A DNA stretch of 64,000 nucleotides from Hymenobacter glacialis. Lineage in GTDB: Bacteria; Bacteroidota; Bacteroidia; Cytophagales; Hymenobacteraceae. Positions 9,333 through 17,971 of the stretch are shown piece after piece. Within the stretch, counting starts at the first letter, position 1. Every line of letters starts with the position of its first letter. The notes beneath the pieces are model-generated. The model made no database searches. It had not been told where the DNA came from and was given only the letters and a program-made list of their open reading frames with translations. The DNA is taken from the NCBI RefSeq assembly GCF_001816165.1, contig NZ_MDZC01000036.1, positions 26,804 through 90,803 of the forward strand, in the 5' to 3' direction. Position numbers and translations under genes: made by a program.

Positions 9333-9385
9333 GCAGGGCCGGGCACACCGGCGCACCCAGCCGCCACGGGGCCACCGGATGGGGA

Positions 9386-10267
9386 CTACTCGCCCGCGCT
9401 CATGGTGCTGGAAGCGGCTATGTCCGCCTCGCGGGCGGCAGCGGCTTCGTCGCGTATCTGCCATGGGGTTTTGCGGCCGCCCTGCCGCGAGAATACGATG
9501 CCCAGCACCGCCACAATGACGGCGCCGGCCAGCGCGGCCCAGCCCAGCTCGGGCACTTCGCGCAGGCGCATCACCCAAACGGCCACCAGCGCCCACGCCA
9601 GCACCAGGGGGTATATCATGTCGCGAAAGACGCGGCTAATGAGCAGGCCCAGCGCCACCACCACCACCAGCAAGCCCAGCGTGAGGATTATAGACATGCC
9701 ATCGGCGGTTTGCCAGCCCAACTCGCGCAGCCCAATGGTGATGTTAATGACCGAAGCCACCGAAATCCAGCCTAGGAACAGGGAAAACGGCACGCCGACC
9801 CAGGTCGGGGCCGCATTCACAAAAATGCGCCGCCGGGCCCGCCCGTACACCACCATCAGCAAAGCCAGAATCAGCACCATGAGGCCCACGCTGGGCAAAA
9901 TTTCCTCGTAGGCAAACAGCACCACCCAGCCCGCCGTAGCGATGTTGGCCAAGGTCAGTGGTTTGGCCAGGGCAGTGGGCAGCGACAGCCTGCTCTGCGC
10001 CGGCAGCAGCTGCCACACCGCGTATACCGCCAGGCCCAGAAAAATCAGCCCCCAAATGCTAAACGCGTAGCCTGCCGGCGTGAGCAGCGTGGGGTAGCGG
10101 GCCGAAACCTCCCCCATGGTCTGCCCATTGAATGGCTGCGTATTCGAATAATAGTTGAGAAAAATATTGCCAAAGATGGATGCCGCTGTCAACCAGCGCC
10201 ACAGCCACCCTACTGCTGAGGTATCGGGGGCAGCGTAGTTATCGGGGAAGTGGGTAGCAGTCGGCAT
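9386..10267 (-). CDS. tryptophan-rich sensory protein, TspO/MBR-like
   Basis: Membrane protein of 293 residues with about nine hydrophobic segments. It is longer than classical five-helix TspO (about 160) but has the same kind of aromatic-rich signature: WLWRWLTAASIFGNIFLNYY near the N-terminus and TPAGYAFSIWGLIFLGLAVYAVWQ around residues 63-86, as in the extended bacterial tryptophan-rich sensory proteins. TspO relatives bind porphyrins and sterol-like ligands; this long group has no settled function. The start is the ATG at 10267. It is 97 bp upstream of tpiA on the same strand, but the tpiA promoter box falls between them, so they are probably separate units. Confidence 0.78.
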   Translation of the reverse strand: MPTATHFPDNYAAPDTSAVGWLWRWLTAASIFGNIFLNYYSNTQPFNGQTMGEVSARYPTLLTPAGYAFSIWGLIFLGLAVYAVWQLLPAQSRLSLPTALAKPLTLANIATAGWVVLFAYEEILPSVGLMVLILALLMVVYGRARRRIFVNAAPTWVGVPFSLFLGWISVASVINITIGLRELGWQTADGMSIILTLGLLVVVVALGLLISRVFRDMIYPLVLAWALVAVWVMRLREVPELGWAALAGAVIVAVLGIVFSRQGGRKTPWQIRDEAAAAREADIAASSTMSAGE

Positions 10268-10424
10268 ATTTTAAGAGGCAGATGTTTTACCTACGCGTCA
10301 GTACAAGGCTTGGATTAGGGCGTCTTGGCGCTGCTTTGCCCACCTAATCAGCATGGCAATAAAGCATTATTCAGACTACCCCCATCCACTTGTGGCCTTG
10401 AGCCGGGCAGTTGGGGCTGCAACA

Positions 10425-13265
10425 TTACACTTTCTCAGCCAAAAACCGGGCGGTGTGGTTGGTATCTTTTAGTTTCACCAAGTCTTCCGGGGTGCCTTCA
10501 AAGAGCAAGTGGCCGCCGTTGAGGCCGCCCTCGGGGCCGAGGTCGATGAGCCAGTCGGCGCACTTGATGATGTCGACGTTGTGCTCGATGATGAGCACGG
10601 AATTGCCCTGTTCCACCAGCGCATTGAGGGCCCCCAGCAGCTTGGCGATGTCGTGGAAGTGCAGGCCGGTGCTGGGCTCGTCGAAGATGAACAGGATTTT
10701 ATCCTGCTGCAGCGTGGCGCCTTTGGTGAGGAACGAGGCCAGCTTCACGCGCTGGGCCTCGCCGCCGCTCAGCGTATTGGCCGACTGCCCGAGGCGGATG
10801 TAACCCAGGCCCACGTCCTCCAGCGGCTTTAAGCGCTCGGCTACTTTAGGCTGGCCTTTGAAGAACTGTACGGCGTCGGACACGGTCAGTTCCAGCACTT
10901 CGTCGATGCCTTTGTCCTGGAATTTTATCTCCAGAATGTCCTGCTTGAATTTTCGACCGTTGCAGCCCTCGCAGGTCAGGTAAATGTCGGCCATGAACTG
11001 CATTTCGATTTTCACCTGGCCTTCGCCCGTGCAGACTTCGCAGCGCCCACCTTCCACGTTGAAGCTGAAGTGCGAGGGCTTGAGGCCGCGCGCCTTGGCC
11101 AGCGGCTGCTCCGAAAACAGCGTCCGGATGGTGTCGTAGGCCTTCACGTACGTCACCGGGTTGGAGCGCGACGACTTGCCAATGGGGTTTTGGTCCACGA
11201 ATTCGACGTGCGACACCTGCCCGTTCACGCCCGTGAGGCGGTCGAACTTGCCAGTGCTTTCGCCCGCACCGCCGCCCAGCATCTTCATCAGGGCCGGGGC
11301 CAGAATGCGCTTGATGAGCGTGGACTTGCCCGAGCCGGATACGCCCGTTACCACGGTCATCACGCCCAGCGGCAGCTTCACGCTCACGTTTTTGAGGTTG
11401 TTTTCGCGGGCGCCGGTCAGCTCCAGGGCGTTGCGCCAAGGGCGGCGCACTTTGGGCACGGCCACCTCCATTTTGCCGCTCAGGTACTGCCCGGTGTAGG
11501 TGATAGTGTCCTGCAGCAGCTCCGCCATGGTGCCCTGAAACATGAGGTTGCCGCCGCCGCTGCCGGCTTCGGGGCCGATGTCGATAATCTGGTCGGCGGC
11601 TTCCATCATCTTCTCCTCGTGCTCCACTACCACCACGGTGTTGCCGAGCTGCTGCAGGGAGCGCAGCACGCCAATGAGCTGCTCGGCGTCCTTGGGGTGC
11701 AGGCCAATGCTGGGCTCATCGAGCACGTACATGGAGCCCACCAGCGCCGAACCCAGCGACGTGGCCAGCGAAATGCGCTGGCTTTCGCCGCCGCTCAGCG
11801 TGTTGCTTAAGCGGTTGAGGGTGAGATAGCCCAGGCCCACGCGGTTAAGGTAACCGAGGCGGTTGGTGATTTCGGTCACGAGGCGCTCGGCCACTTTGGC
11901 GTCGTGCTCGCTCAGGCTCATGTTCTGGAAAAACGTGAGGGCGTCGGAGATAGGCAGCAGCACAATGTCGGCAATATTCTTGTCGGCGATGCGCACATAC
12001 TGGGCGTCTTTGCGCAGGCGGGTGCCGCGGCAGTCGGGGCAGGTGGTGCGGCCCCGGTAGCGGCTTTGCAGCACGCGGTATTGGATTTTGTGGGTCTGCT
12101 CGCTCACCCACTTAAAATACTTGTCCAGCCCGTCGAAGTGCTTGTTGCCGGTCCAGAGCAGGCGCTGCTCGGCCTGGCTCAGCTCGTTGTAAGGCCGGTG
12201 AATGGGAAAGTCGAAGCGGATGCCGTTTTTCAGCAGCGGCTTCAGCCACTCGCCCTGCTTTTCGGTGCGCCACGGGGCAATGGCGCCCTCATACACGGTC
12301 ATGCTCTTATCAGGAATCACCAAATCCTCGTCAATACCCAGCACTGAGCCGAAGCCCTCGCAGGTCTGGCAGGCGCCGTAGGGGTTATTAAAGGAAAAAA
12401 AGTTGACGCTGGGTTCCTCGAAAACCATGTCGTCCAACTCAAACTTGTCGGAAAAAGTCCGCGACTCGTCTTCGTTCAAGCGCAGTACGCAGCTGCCGTG
12501 ACCCTCGAAAAACGCGGTTTGCACCGAATCCGAGAGGCGGAACAGGAGGTCTTCGTCGTCGGGGCGCAGCACGGCGCGGTCCACCATGATGTATACTTCG
12601 CCCTTCACCTCGGGCTGTCCTTCACCTATCAGGTCCTCAATCTGCGACGTGACGCCGCCCACCACCACGCGGCTGTAGCCTTTCTGCAGCAGCAAATCCA
12701 GCTCCTTGCTCATGGCCCGGGTGGGGTCGGTGCGGTGCAGCGGGGCCAAAATCATGGCCTTGGTGCCTTCGGGCTGCGCGGCCAGAAAATCCACCACGTC
12801 GGCCACATTGTCTTTGCGCACCTGCTCGCCGCTCACGGGCGAAAACGTGCGGCCCACCCGTGCAAACAGCAGTTTGAGGTAGTCGTAAATCTCGGTGCTG
12901 GTGCCCACCGTCGAGCGGTTGTTCTTGATGCTCACCTTCTGCTCGATGGCAATGGCCGGCGAGATGCCCCGGATGTAGTCCACGTCGGGCTTGTCCATGC
13001 GGCCCAGAAACTGACGGGCGTAGCTGCTCAGGCTTTCCACGTACATGCGCTGGCCTTCAGCATACAAGGTATCGAAGGCAAGACTGGATTTGCCCGAACC
13101 CGAAAGGCCCGTAACAACGATAAACTGGTTGCGCGGCAGGGCCACACTGAGGTTTTTGAGGTTGTGAACCCTAGCGTTTTTGATAAGGATGAATTCGCGC
13201 GGGTCGAGGTGGTCAATGGCGTTGTCGACGGGGGCCGAAACTTGCAAAGCGTCTTTTTTGGGCAT
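10425..13265 (-). CDS. uvrA: excinuclease ABC subunit A
   Basis: DNA-damage recognition ATPase of nucleotide excision repair, 946 residues. It has two ABC modules: Walker A GLSGSGKSSLAFDTLYAEGQ in the first and GVSGSGKSTLIKRIL in the second, with signatures LSGGESQRISLA and LSGGEAQRVKLA and the Walker B motifs MYVLDEPSIGLH and LFIFDEPSTGLH. Zinc-binding cysteine pairs are visible (CQTCEGFGS, CPDC, CEVCTGEGQ, CEGCNGRKF). The start is the ATG at 13265 (MPKKDALQVSAP); the 37 residues upstream in the longer frame are low-complexity and unconserved. Divergent from the hydrolase-like gene at 13415. Regulation is not evident; I saw no LexA box. Confidence 0.97.
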   Translation of the reverse strand: MPKKDALQVSAPVDNAIDHLDPREFILIKNARVHNLKNLSVALPRNQFIVVTGLSGSGKSSLAFDTLYAEGQRMYVESLSSYARQFLGRMDKPDVDYIRGISPAIAIEQKVSIKNNRSTVGTSTEIYDYLKLLFARVGRTFSPVSGEQVRKDNVADVVDFLAAQPEGTKAMILAPLHRTDPTRAMSKELDLLLQKGYSRVVVGGVTSQIEDLIGEGQPEVKGEVYIMVDRAVLRPDDEDLLFRLSDSVQTAFFEGHGSCVLRLNEDESRTFSDKFELDDMVFEEPSVNFFSFNNPYGACQTCEGFGSVLGIDEDLVIPDKSMTVYEGAIAPWRTEKQGEWLKPLLKNGIRFDFPIHRPYNELSQAEQRLLWTGNKHFDGLDKYFKWVSEQTHKIQYRVLQSRYRGRTTCPDCRGTRLRKDAQYVRIADKNIADIVLLPISDALTFFQNMSLSEHDAKVAERLVTEITNRLGYLNRVGLGYLTLNRLSNTLSGGESQRISLATSLGSALVGSMYVLDEPSIGLHPKDAEQLIGVLRSLQQLGNTVVVVEHEEKMMEAADQIIDIGPEAGSGGGNLMFQGTMAELLQDTITYTGQYLSGKMEVAVPKVRRPWRNALELTGARENNLKNVSVKLPLGVMTVVTGVSGSGKSTLIKRILAPALMKMLGGGAGESTGKFDRLTGVNGQVSHVEFVDQNPIGKSSRSNPVTYVKAYDTIRTLFSEQPLAKARGLKPSHFSFNVEGGRCEVCTGEGQVKIEMQFMADIYLTCEGCNGRKFKQDILEIKFQDKGIDEVLELTVSDAVQFFKGQPKVAERLKPLEDVGLGYIRLGQSANTLSGGEAQRVKLASFLTKGATLQQDKILFIFDEPSTGLHFHDIAKLLGALNALVEQGNSVLIIEHNVDIIKCADWLIDLGPEGGLNGGHLLFEGTPEDLVKLKDTNHTARFLAEKV

Positions 13266-13414
13266 AAACGAACTAACAGCGAAACCGGGCCGGAAGGTTT
13301 CGGCCGTGGGCAGGTGCTGCGGCTGCGAAGGTAATGCCGTGGGTAGGGCGAAGAGTACTGCCCGGTGTCTCATCAATAGCTAACATTGCGCTATACTTCG
13401 CCTTACACTACCCC

Positions 13415-14053
13415 ATGTCCATTTCCAGTCCGCTTGCCACCCTCTACCAGGTGTTAAAAAACGTGGCCGCGAGTGCCGAGGCCGAGGCCAGCATCCTGCA
13501 GAAAAACGAAGTCGCTACCCCACTTCTCATGGCCGCCCTGCTGGCCGGCGTCAGCACCGCCGGTGCCCAAACGGCGCCGCTACCCAGCCTCAGCGGTAAC
13601 TGGAGCGGCTCGCTCGGCCCCATTGAGTTCACCATGCACCTCGCGGACCCGGCCGCCGGGCCGCGCACGGCCACGCTCGACATTCCGGCGCAACAGGTGC
13701 AGGGCATGGCCATGCGCTTCACCGCCCCGGCCGACAGCGTGTGCTTGAGCATTGCCCAGCCAGCCGCTCGGTTTGCCGGCCGCCGCTCAGCCGACGGCCG
13801 GCAGTTGGCTGGCGAGTGGCAGCAGGGCCTGCGAGTTTTTCCGCTCACGCTCGGCCGCACCGGCGCCACGGGCCAGCCCGCGCCGCGCCGCCAGACGCCG
13901 CAACCGCCCTTTCCGTACCAGTCGGCTAATGTGACGTTAAAAAACAAAAAAGACAATGTGAAGCTGGCCGGCACCTACAGCGTGCCCGCCGATATGGGCC
14001 CGGCCGCGCTCACGGTAATTGGCGACTGGCTGACGCAGCACACAAAGAAGTAG
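13415..14053 (+). CDS. hydrolase-family remnant: N-terminal domain with most of the catalytic domain missing
   Basis: Frame of 212 residues. An exported leader (LLMAALLAGVSTAGAQ, about residues 39-54) precedes an N-terminal beta domain LSGNWSGSLGPIEFTMHL, clearly related to LSGQWKGPLKLLGGQIDI in the next gene. The frame then reaches PPFPYQSANVTLKNKKDNVKLAGTYSVP, matching the linker and first strand of an alpha/beta hydrolase, and jumps directly to ALTVIGDWLTQHTKK, which looks like a hydrolase C-terminal helix. About 250 residues holding the nucleophile, acid and histidine are absent without loss of frame. It therefore looks like an internally deleted paralogue. The product may still be exported but cannot be a hydrolase. 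The start is uncertain: ATG at 13415, or an internal ATG near 13529. Confidence 0.6.
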   Translation: MSISSPLATLYQVLKNVAASAEAEASILQKNEVATPLLMAALLAGVSTAGAQTAPLPSLSGNWSGSLGPIEFTMHLADPAAGPRTATLDIPAQQVQGMAMRFTAPADSVCLSIAQPAARFAGRRSADGRQLAGEWQQGLRVFPLTLGRTGATGQPAPRRQTPQPPFPYQSANVTLKNKKDNVKLAGTYSVPADMGPAALTVIGDWLTQHTKK

Positions 14054-14278
14054 GTGCACGCCCTCTCGACACCATGTAACTCGCAGAGTTGCGGTGTAGA
14101 CGATGAAATCCTAAAAAAACAGCTGTGCCACTTCGGCCCCTACTGTCCATTAAAATTAATTCCATAAGAAGCACGCAACATATTCACATACCTGTTTGCT
14201 GGCCACATCATTTGTTGTACTTTTCATCTTTAATTACGGCTCTAAACAATCAAATACTAGTTTAAATTATCTTATTCG

Positions 14279-15766
14279 ATGATTAAATTTTTACTTTCTG
14301 CCCTTTTCCTTATTCTAACCACAGCGAATTTTTCGCCGGCCATTGCTGGGGCCTATGAGGCCTCTGCTCCCCTCAGCGGCCAATGGAAAGGCCCCCTGAA
14401 GCTGCTGGGCGGTCAGATAGACATCATCGTCACCATTGTGCCGCTCACCAACGGCACCTACTACGGCGCCCTCGATGCGCCGCAGCAGCGCATCAGCCGC
14501 ATGCCCGTGACCGTGGAGCTGAAGGGCACCGACATCAAGCTGCACATGGACCAAGCTGGCAGCAGCTTTGTGGGCAAGGTGCTGGACAATGGGGCCAAAT
14601 TCAGCGGCGTCTGGACGCAGGCGGGCGTGAAAACGCCCATGGTCCTGCAGCGGGGCGCGGTGGCCAAAGCCGTGGCCGCCGCGCCCTTCCGCCCGGCCCC
14701 GCCCTACCGCGAAAGCGAGGTGGTGTTCCCGAACCCAGCCACCAAGCAGCGCCTGGGTGGCACGCTCACGGTACCGGCCGGTGAAGGCCCTTTTCCGGCC
14801 GTGGTGCTCCTCTCCGACCTTGGCCCGCAAAATAGAGACGTGGACGTGACGGGCTACCGCATGTTTGCCCAGCTGGCCGACTACCTCACCCGCCACGGCG
14901 TGGCCGTGCTGCGCTTCGACGACCGCGGCGTGGGCAAGTCGGGTGGCACCTTTGCTACCGCTACCACCGCCGACTTTGTGACCGATGCCCAGGCCGCCCT
15001 GGCCTATCTGCGCACGCGGCCCCTGGTAGCCGCGCAGCACGTGGGCTTGCTTGGGCACGGCGAAGGCGCCAACGTGGCCTTGCTGGCCGCTGCCGGGCCG
15101 GGTAGAGCACCTGCTTTTGTGGTATCATTGGCGGGCTACGGCGTGCCGGGCTACGATATGATGCTGCGCCAGCAACTCGAAATAATGCGCCTGACCGGAG
15201 CCGATGCCCTGGAAGTGAAAGCGGCCCAGGACGTGTACCACCGCACCGTCAAGGCCATTCGGCAGACGCCGGACAATACTGCCGCCCGCGCCAAGGTCGT
15301 TTCCCTGCTTACCAGCGCCAACACCGGCATCGACGCCTCCATGGCCCGCGCCCGCGCCGCCCAGCTCACCACCCCTTGGTCGCGCTACTTTTTCGATTTT
15401 AACCCCCAGACCCAACTGGGCAAGGTGCAGTGCCCGGTGCTGCTGCTCAATGGCACTGCCGACATGCAGGTATCGGCCCGGCGCAACCTCCCCCTGTTGC
15501 GGCGCGCGTTGCACGGCGCCCAAAGCTCGGTTTCGTCTTACCAGCTCAAGGGCGTCAACCATCTTTTTCAGCCGGGCCCGGCCGACTGGCCAATGGTAAA
15601 CGGAGTGCAGCAACCCACGTTCTCGCCCATCGCTCTCAACAAAATATATACCTGGGTGGCGGCAAAAACCAAGGTTTCCGGCGCGGCATCGCCTGCCGGG
15701 ACACTTCGGCCCGCCACACCGGCCAAGCAGAACAGGCTTGCCAGCCTGGCCAGGCTGCGAGGCTAG
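14279..15766 (+). CDS. exported alpha/beta-hydrolase-fold protein with substituted nucleophile
   Basis: Protein of 495 residues: signal peptide (1-25), N-terminal beta domain (about 30-125), linker, then an alpha/beta hydrolase domain (about 150-465) of the dienelactone-hydrolase/S9-like kind. Visible motifs are LRFDDRGVGKS (oxyanion region), the acid-bearing LLLNGTADMQV and the His-bearing LKGVNHLF. At the nucleophile elbow, relatives have Gly-His-Ser-Glu-Gly, but here residues 259-263 read GHGEG with Gly261 where the serine should be. This predicts loss of hydrolase activity or a changed role. A GGC to AGC transition would restore serine. It lies downstream of a shorter relative at 13415. 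The C-terminus has an Ala/Pro-rich tail. The substrate is unknown. Confidence 0.8.
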   Translation: MIKFLLSALFLILTTANFSPAIAGAYEASAPLSGQWKGPLKLLGGQIDIIVTIVPLTNGTYYGALDAPQQRISRMPVTVELKGTDIKLHMDQAGSSFVGKVLDNGAKFSGVWTQAGVKTPMVLQRGAVAKAVAAAPFRPAPPYRESEVVFPNPATKQRLGGTLTVPAGEGPFPAVVLLSDLGPQNRDVDVTGYRMFAQLADYLTRHGVAVLRFDDRGVGKSGGTFATATTADFVTDAQAALAYLRTRPLVAAQHVGLLGHGEGANVALLAAAGPGRAPAFVVSLAGYGVPGYDMMLRQQLEIMRLTGADALEVKAAQDVYHRTVKAIRQTPDNTAARAKVVSLLTSANTGIDASMARARAAQLTTPWSRYFFDFNPQTQLGKVQCPVLLLNGTADMQVSARRNLPLLRRALHGAQSSVSSYQLKGVNHLFQPGPADWPMVNGVQQPTFSPIALNKIYTWVAAKTKVSGAASPAGTLRPATPAKQNRLASLARLRG

Positions 15767-15810
15767 CGCCACGGCCTGGGAGCAGGCAGCCGATTGTCAA
15801 ATAAACCCTC

Positions 15811-15893
15811 TCATGCTGAGCGCAGCGAAGCATCCTATCGCCGCAGAACGTCTGGTTCTATCCTGATAGGATGCTTTGCTGCCCTCAGCATGA
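15811..15893. repeat. extragenic palindromic repeat, copy B
   Basis: Arms of about 30 bp (TCATGCTGAGCGCAGCGAAG and its near complement) around a 23-bp centre. Same family as 7941-8041. It follows the hydrolase gene and may act as its transcript end. Confidence 0.8.
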
Positions 15894-16078
15894 CGGGCCT
15901 TATCGGGTAAGTCCTTCAATACCGTCTTGAGGACTTTACCATTCTACCCAAGCCGGGCACGTGGGCAGGTTTATGCTTATACTTGCTCGTTGCCAAGCCG
16001 CTATATCTGGGCTGATTGGTAGCCGCTACTTTCCTTCCCTTCTATCATTTTCCAACGCTTGTTGGAGTATTTCTGTCC

Positions 16079-17155
16079 ATGGCTGCTTCGCCACCTCCGC
16101 CGCAGGCCCGCTGGAATTGGGAGAATTCGGCTCCCATGCGCTGGGTGCGCCGGTACATGGGCTACTCCAGAAGCGAAGCCAAAGGCATGGCGGGCCTGCT
16201 GCTCCTCATGCTGGTAGCCATAGTGGCCCCCATGCTGCTCCGCCCCGAACGGCTCCAGTACCTGCCCCAGGCCGACCAACAGGGCCTCAACACCCTGGTG
16301 GCCTCCCTGAAAGAGCATCGCACCACCGACAACACCTACGCCTCGCGCAACCCCAAGCGGAACTACAAACCGTACGCCAAGCGCGACGGCGGCACGTCGC
16401 GCTACCCCGCCGTGGCCCAGGTGCGCCTCGTTCCTTTCAACCCCAATGCGTTAAGCGCCGAGGATTGGGAAGCGCGCGGCGTGCCGCACTTCGTAGCCGG
16501 CCGCATTGTAAAATACCGGGAGGCCGCCGGAGGCTTCAAAGCCAAGGCGCAGGTGAAGAAAATGTATGGCCTGGACGCGGCCGTGTACCAGCGGCTGGCG
16601 CCCTATATGCAGCTGCCCGACGAAGCCCCCGCGCGCGGCGAGCGCCCGGCCTACGCCGCCAACCAGCCGGGGCCCGATGGCAAGTTCCCGCCTTTTTCGG
16701 CCTCGTCTGCCACGCCGGGCAAGTTTCCGAGCAAGCCGCGCAACCTCAAACCCTTCGACCTGAACACTGCCGATACCACGCAACTAATGCAGATTCGCGG
16801 CATTGGGGCGGGCCGCGCCAAATGGGTGGTGCGCTACCGCAACCAGCTGGGCGGCTACCTCCGCGAAGACCAGCTGAACGAGGTATTTGTGCTGCGCGAT
16901 GCCCCAGACCTGCGCGACAGCCTCAAAAAATACACCTTTGTGGCCGCCGGCTTTGCGCCCCGGCTGGTAAACGTGAACACGGCTTCGTTCGATGAGCTGT
17001 ACCTGCACCCGTATATCGGCAAGCCGCGGGCGCGCCTCATAGTGGCCTACCGGCAGCAGCACGGGCCATTCAAGCAAGTAGAAGACCTGAAGCAGATACC
17101 GATTCTGAAGGCAGAGGATTGGGAGAAAATGCGGCCCTACATACGCTGCGAGTAA
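16079..17155 (+). CDS. membrane-anchored helix-hairpin-helix (ComEA-like) protein
   Basis: Protein of 358 residues with one transmembrane helix (GMAGLLLLMLVAIVAPMLL, about 35-53) and then three helix-hairpin-helix repeats. The first is at about 125-180, in a segment beginning VPFNPNALSAEDWEARGV. The second, FDLNTADTTQLMQIRGIGAGRA, and the third, VNVNTASFDELYLHPYIGKPRA, are at about 230-350. The repeats resemble the DNA-binding domain of ComEA. Bacteroidota often carry such multi-repeat versions; a role in DNA binding at the membrane or DNA uptake is possible but not shown. The start is the ATG at 16079 (MAASPPPPQARW); the longer frame to 16016 is less protein-like. No competence genes are adjacent. 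Confidence 0.8.
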   Translation: MAASPPPPQARWNWENSAPMRWVRRYMGYSRSEAKGMAGLLLLMLVAIVAPMLLRPERLQYLPQADQQGLNTLVASLKEHRTTDNTYASRNPKRNYKPYAKRDGGTSRYPAVAQVRLVPFNPNALSAEDWEARGVPHFVAGRIVKYREAAGGFKAKAQVKKMYGLDAAVYQRLAPYMQLPDEAPARGERPAYAANQPGPDGKFPPFSASSATPGKFPSKPRNLKPFDLNTADTTQLMQIRGIGAGRAKWVVRYRNQLGGYLREDQLNEVFVLRDAPDLRDSLKKYTFVAAGFAPRLVNVNTASFDELYLHPYIGKPRARLIVAYRQQHGPFKQVEDLKQIPILKAEDWEKMRPYIRCE

Positions 17156-17323
17156 GGCACTGCTTCGGGGTACAAGATTCGGCACAAAGGCAACTTTTGG
17201 GGCTGGTCGAACCGTATTATGGGGTTAACTTTAGGATAAGCAAGCGCACCGCGCGGGCTGCCTTTAACCAACTGCCCGTGCCAGCGGTTGACGACCTACC
17301 TTCCGTCCTGATTTATCCTCGCC

Positions 17324-17962
17324 ATGACCGACCACTCCACGCCCGACCCGGCCGCGCTGCCGAACGGCCCCAACCACGACGGCCGCCGTTCCTTCATCAA
17401 GCAAGCCACCGGCTTTCTGGGGTTGGCCCTGGCGCCGCCGCTCATCAGCCAGGCCGAACGCCTGACGGCCATCTCGAAAAAGGTAGAGGGCGTGACGGAA
17501 ATGCGGCTCAAAGTAAACGGTGCCGTGCGTACCATTCAGGCCGAGCCCCGGGTGACCTTGCTCGACGCGTTGCGCGAACGACTGGACCTTACGGGCTCTA
17601 AAAAGGGCTGCGACCACGGCCAGTGCGGCGCCTGCACCGTGCTGGTAGACGGCCGCCGTGTGAATAGCTGCCTCACGCTGGCCGTAATGGCCCAGGGCAA
17701 GGAAATAACTACCGTGGAAGGCCTGGCCAACGGCGAAGAGCTGCACCCGCTGCAGCAGGCATTTATCGACCACGACGGCTTCCAGTGCGGCTACTGCACC
17801 CCGGGCCAAATCATGTCGGGCGTGGCCTGCCTGAAAGAAGGCCACGCCAAAACCGACGGCGACATCCGCGAGTGGATGAGCGGCAATCTCTGCCGCTGCG
17901 GCGCTTATCCTAACATAGTGGCGGCCATTCGGCAGGTCGAAAAAAGCGGTTTCAAGTCCTAG
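17324..17962 (+). CDS. paoA: periplasmic aldehyde oxidoreductase, [2Fe-2S] subunit
   Basis: Iron-sulfur subunit of a xanthine-oxidase-family enzyme, 212 residues. A twin-arginine signal is present (RRSFIK at 21-26 followed by a hydrophobic stretch), so the complex is exported folded. Plant-type cluster ligands are in GCDHGQCGACTVLVDG plus a later NSC; the second cluster ligands are in QCGYCTPGQIMSG and NLCRCGAY. The layout of iron-sulfur, FAD and molybdenum subunits as three genes, with a Tat signal only here, matches the E. coli PaoABC (YagTSR) periplasmic aldehyde oxidase. The FAD subunit starts 10 bp after the stop, so the genes form an operon. Substrate specificity cannot be read. Confidence 0.88.
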   Translation: MTDHSTPDPAALPNGPNHDGRRSFIKQATGFLGLALAPPLISQAERLTAISKKVEGVTEMRLKVNGAVRTIQAEPRVTLLDALRERLDLTGSKKGCDHGQCGACTVLVDGRRVNSCLTLAVMAQGKEITTVEGLANGEELHPLQQAFIDHDGFQCGYCTPGQIMSGVACLKEGHAKTDGDIREWMSGNLCRCGAYPNIVAAIRQVEKSGFKS

Positions 17963-17971
17963 CTCCCTGCC

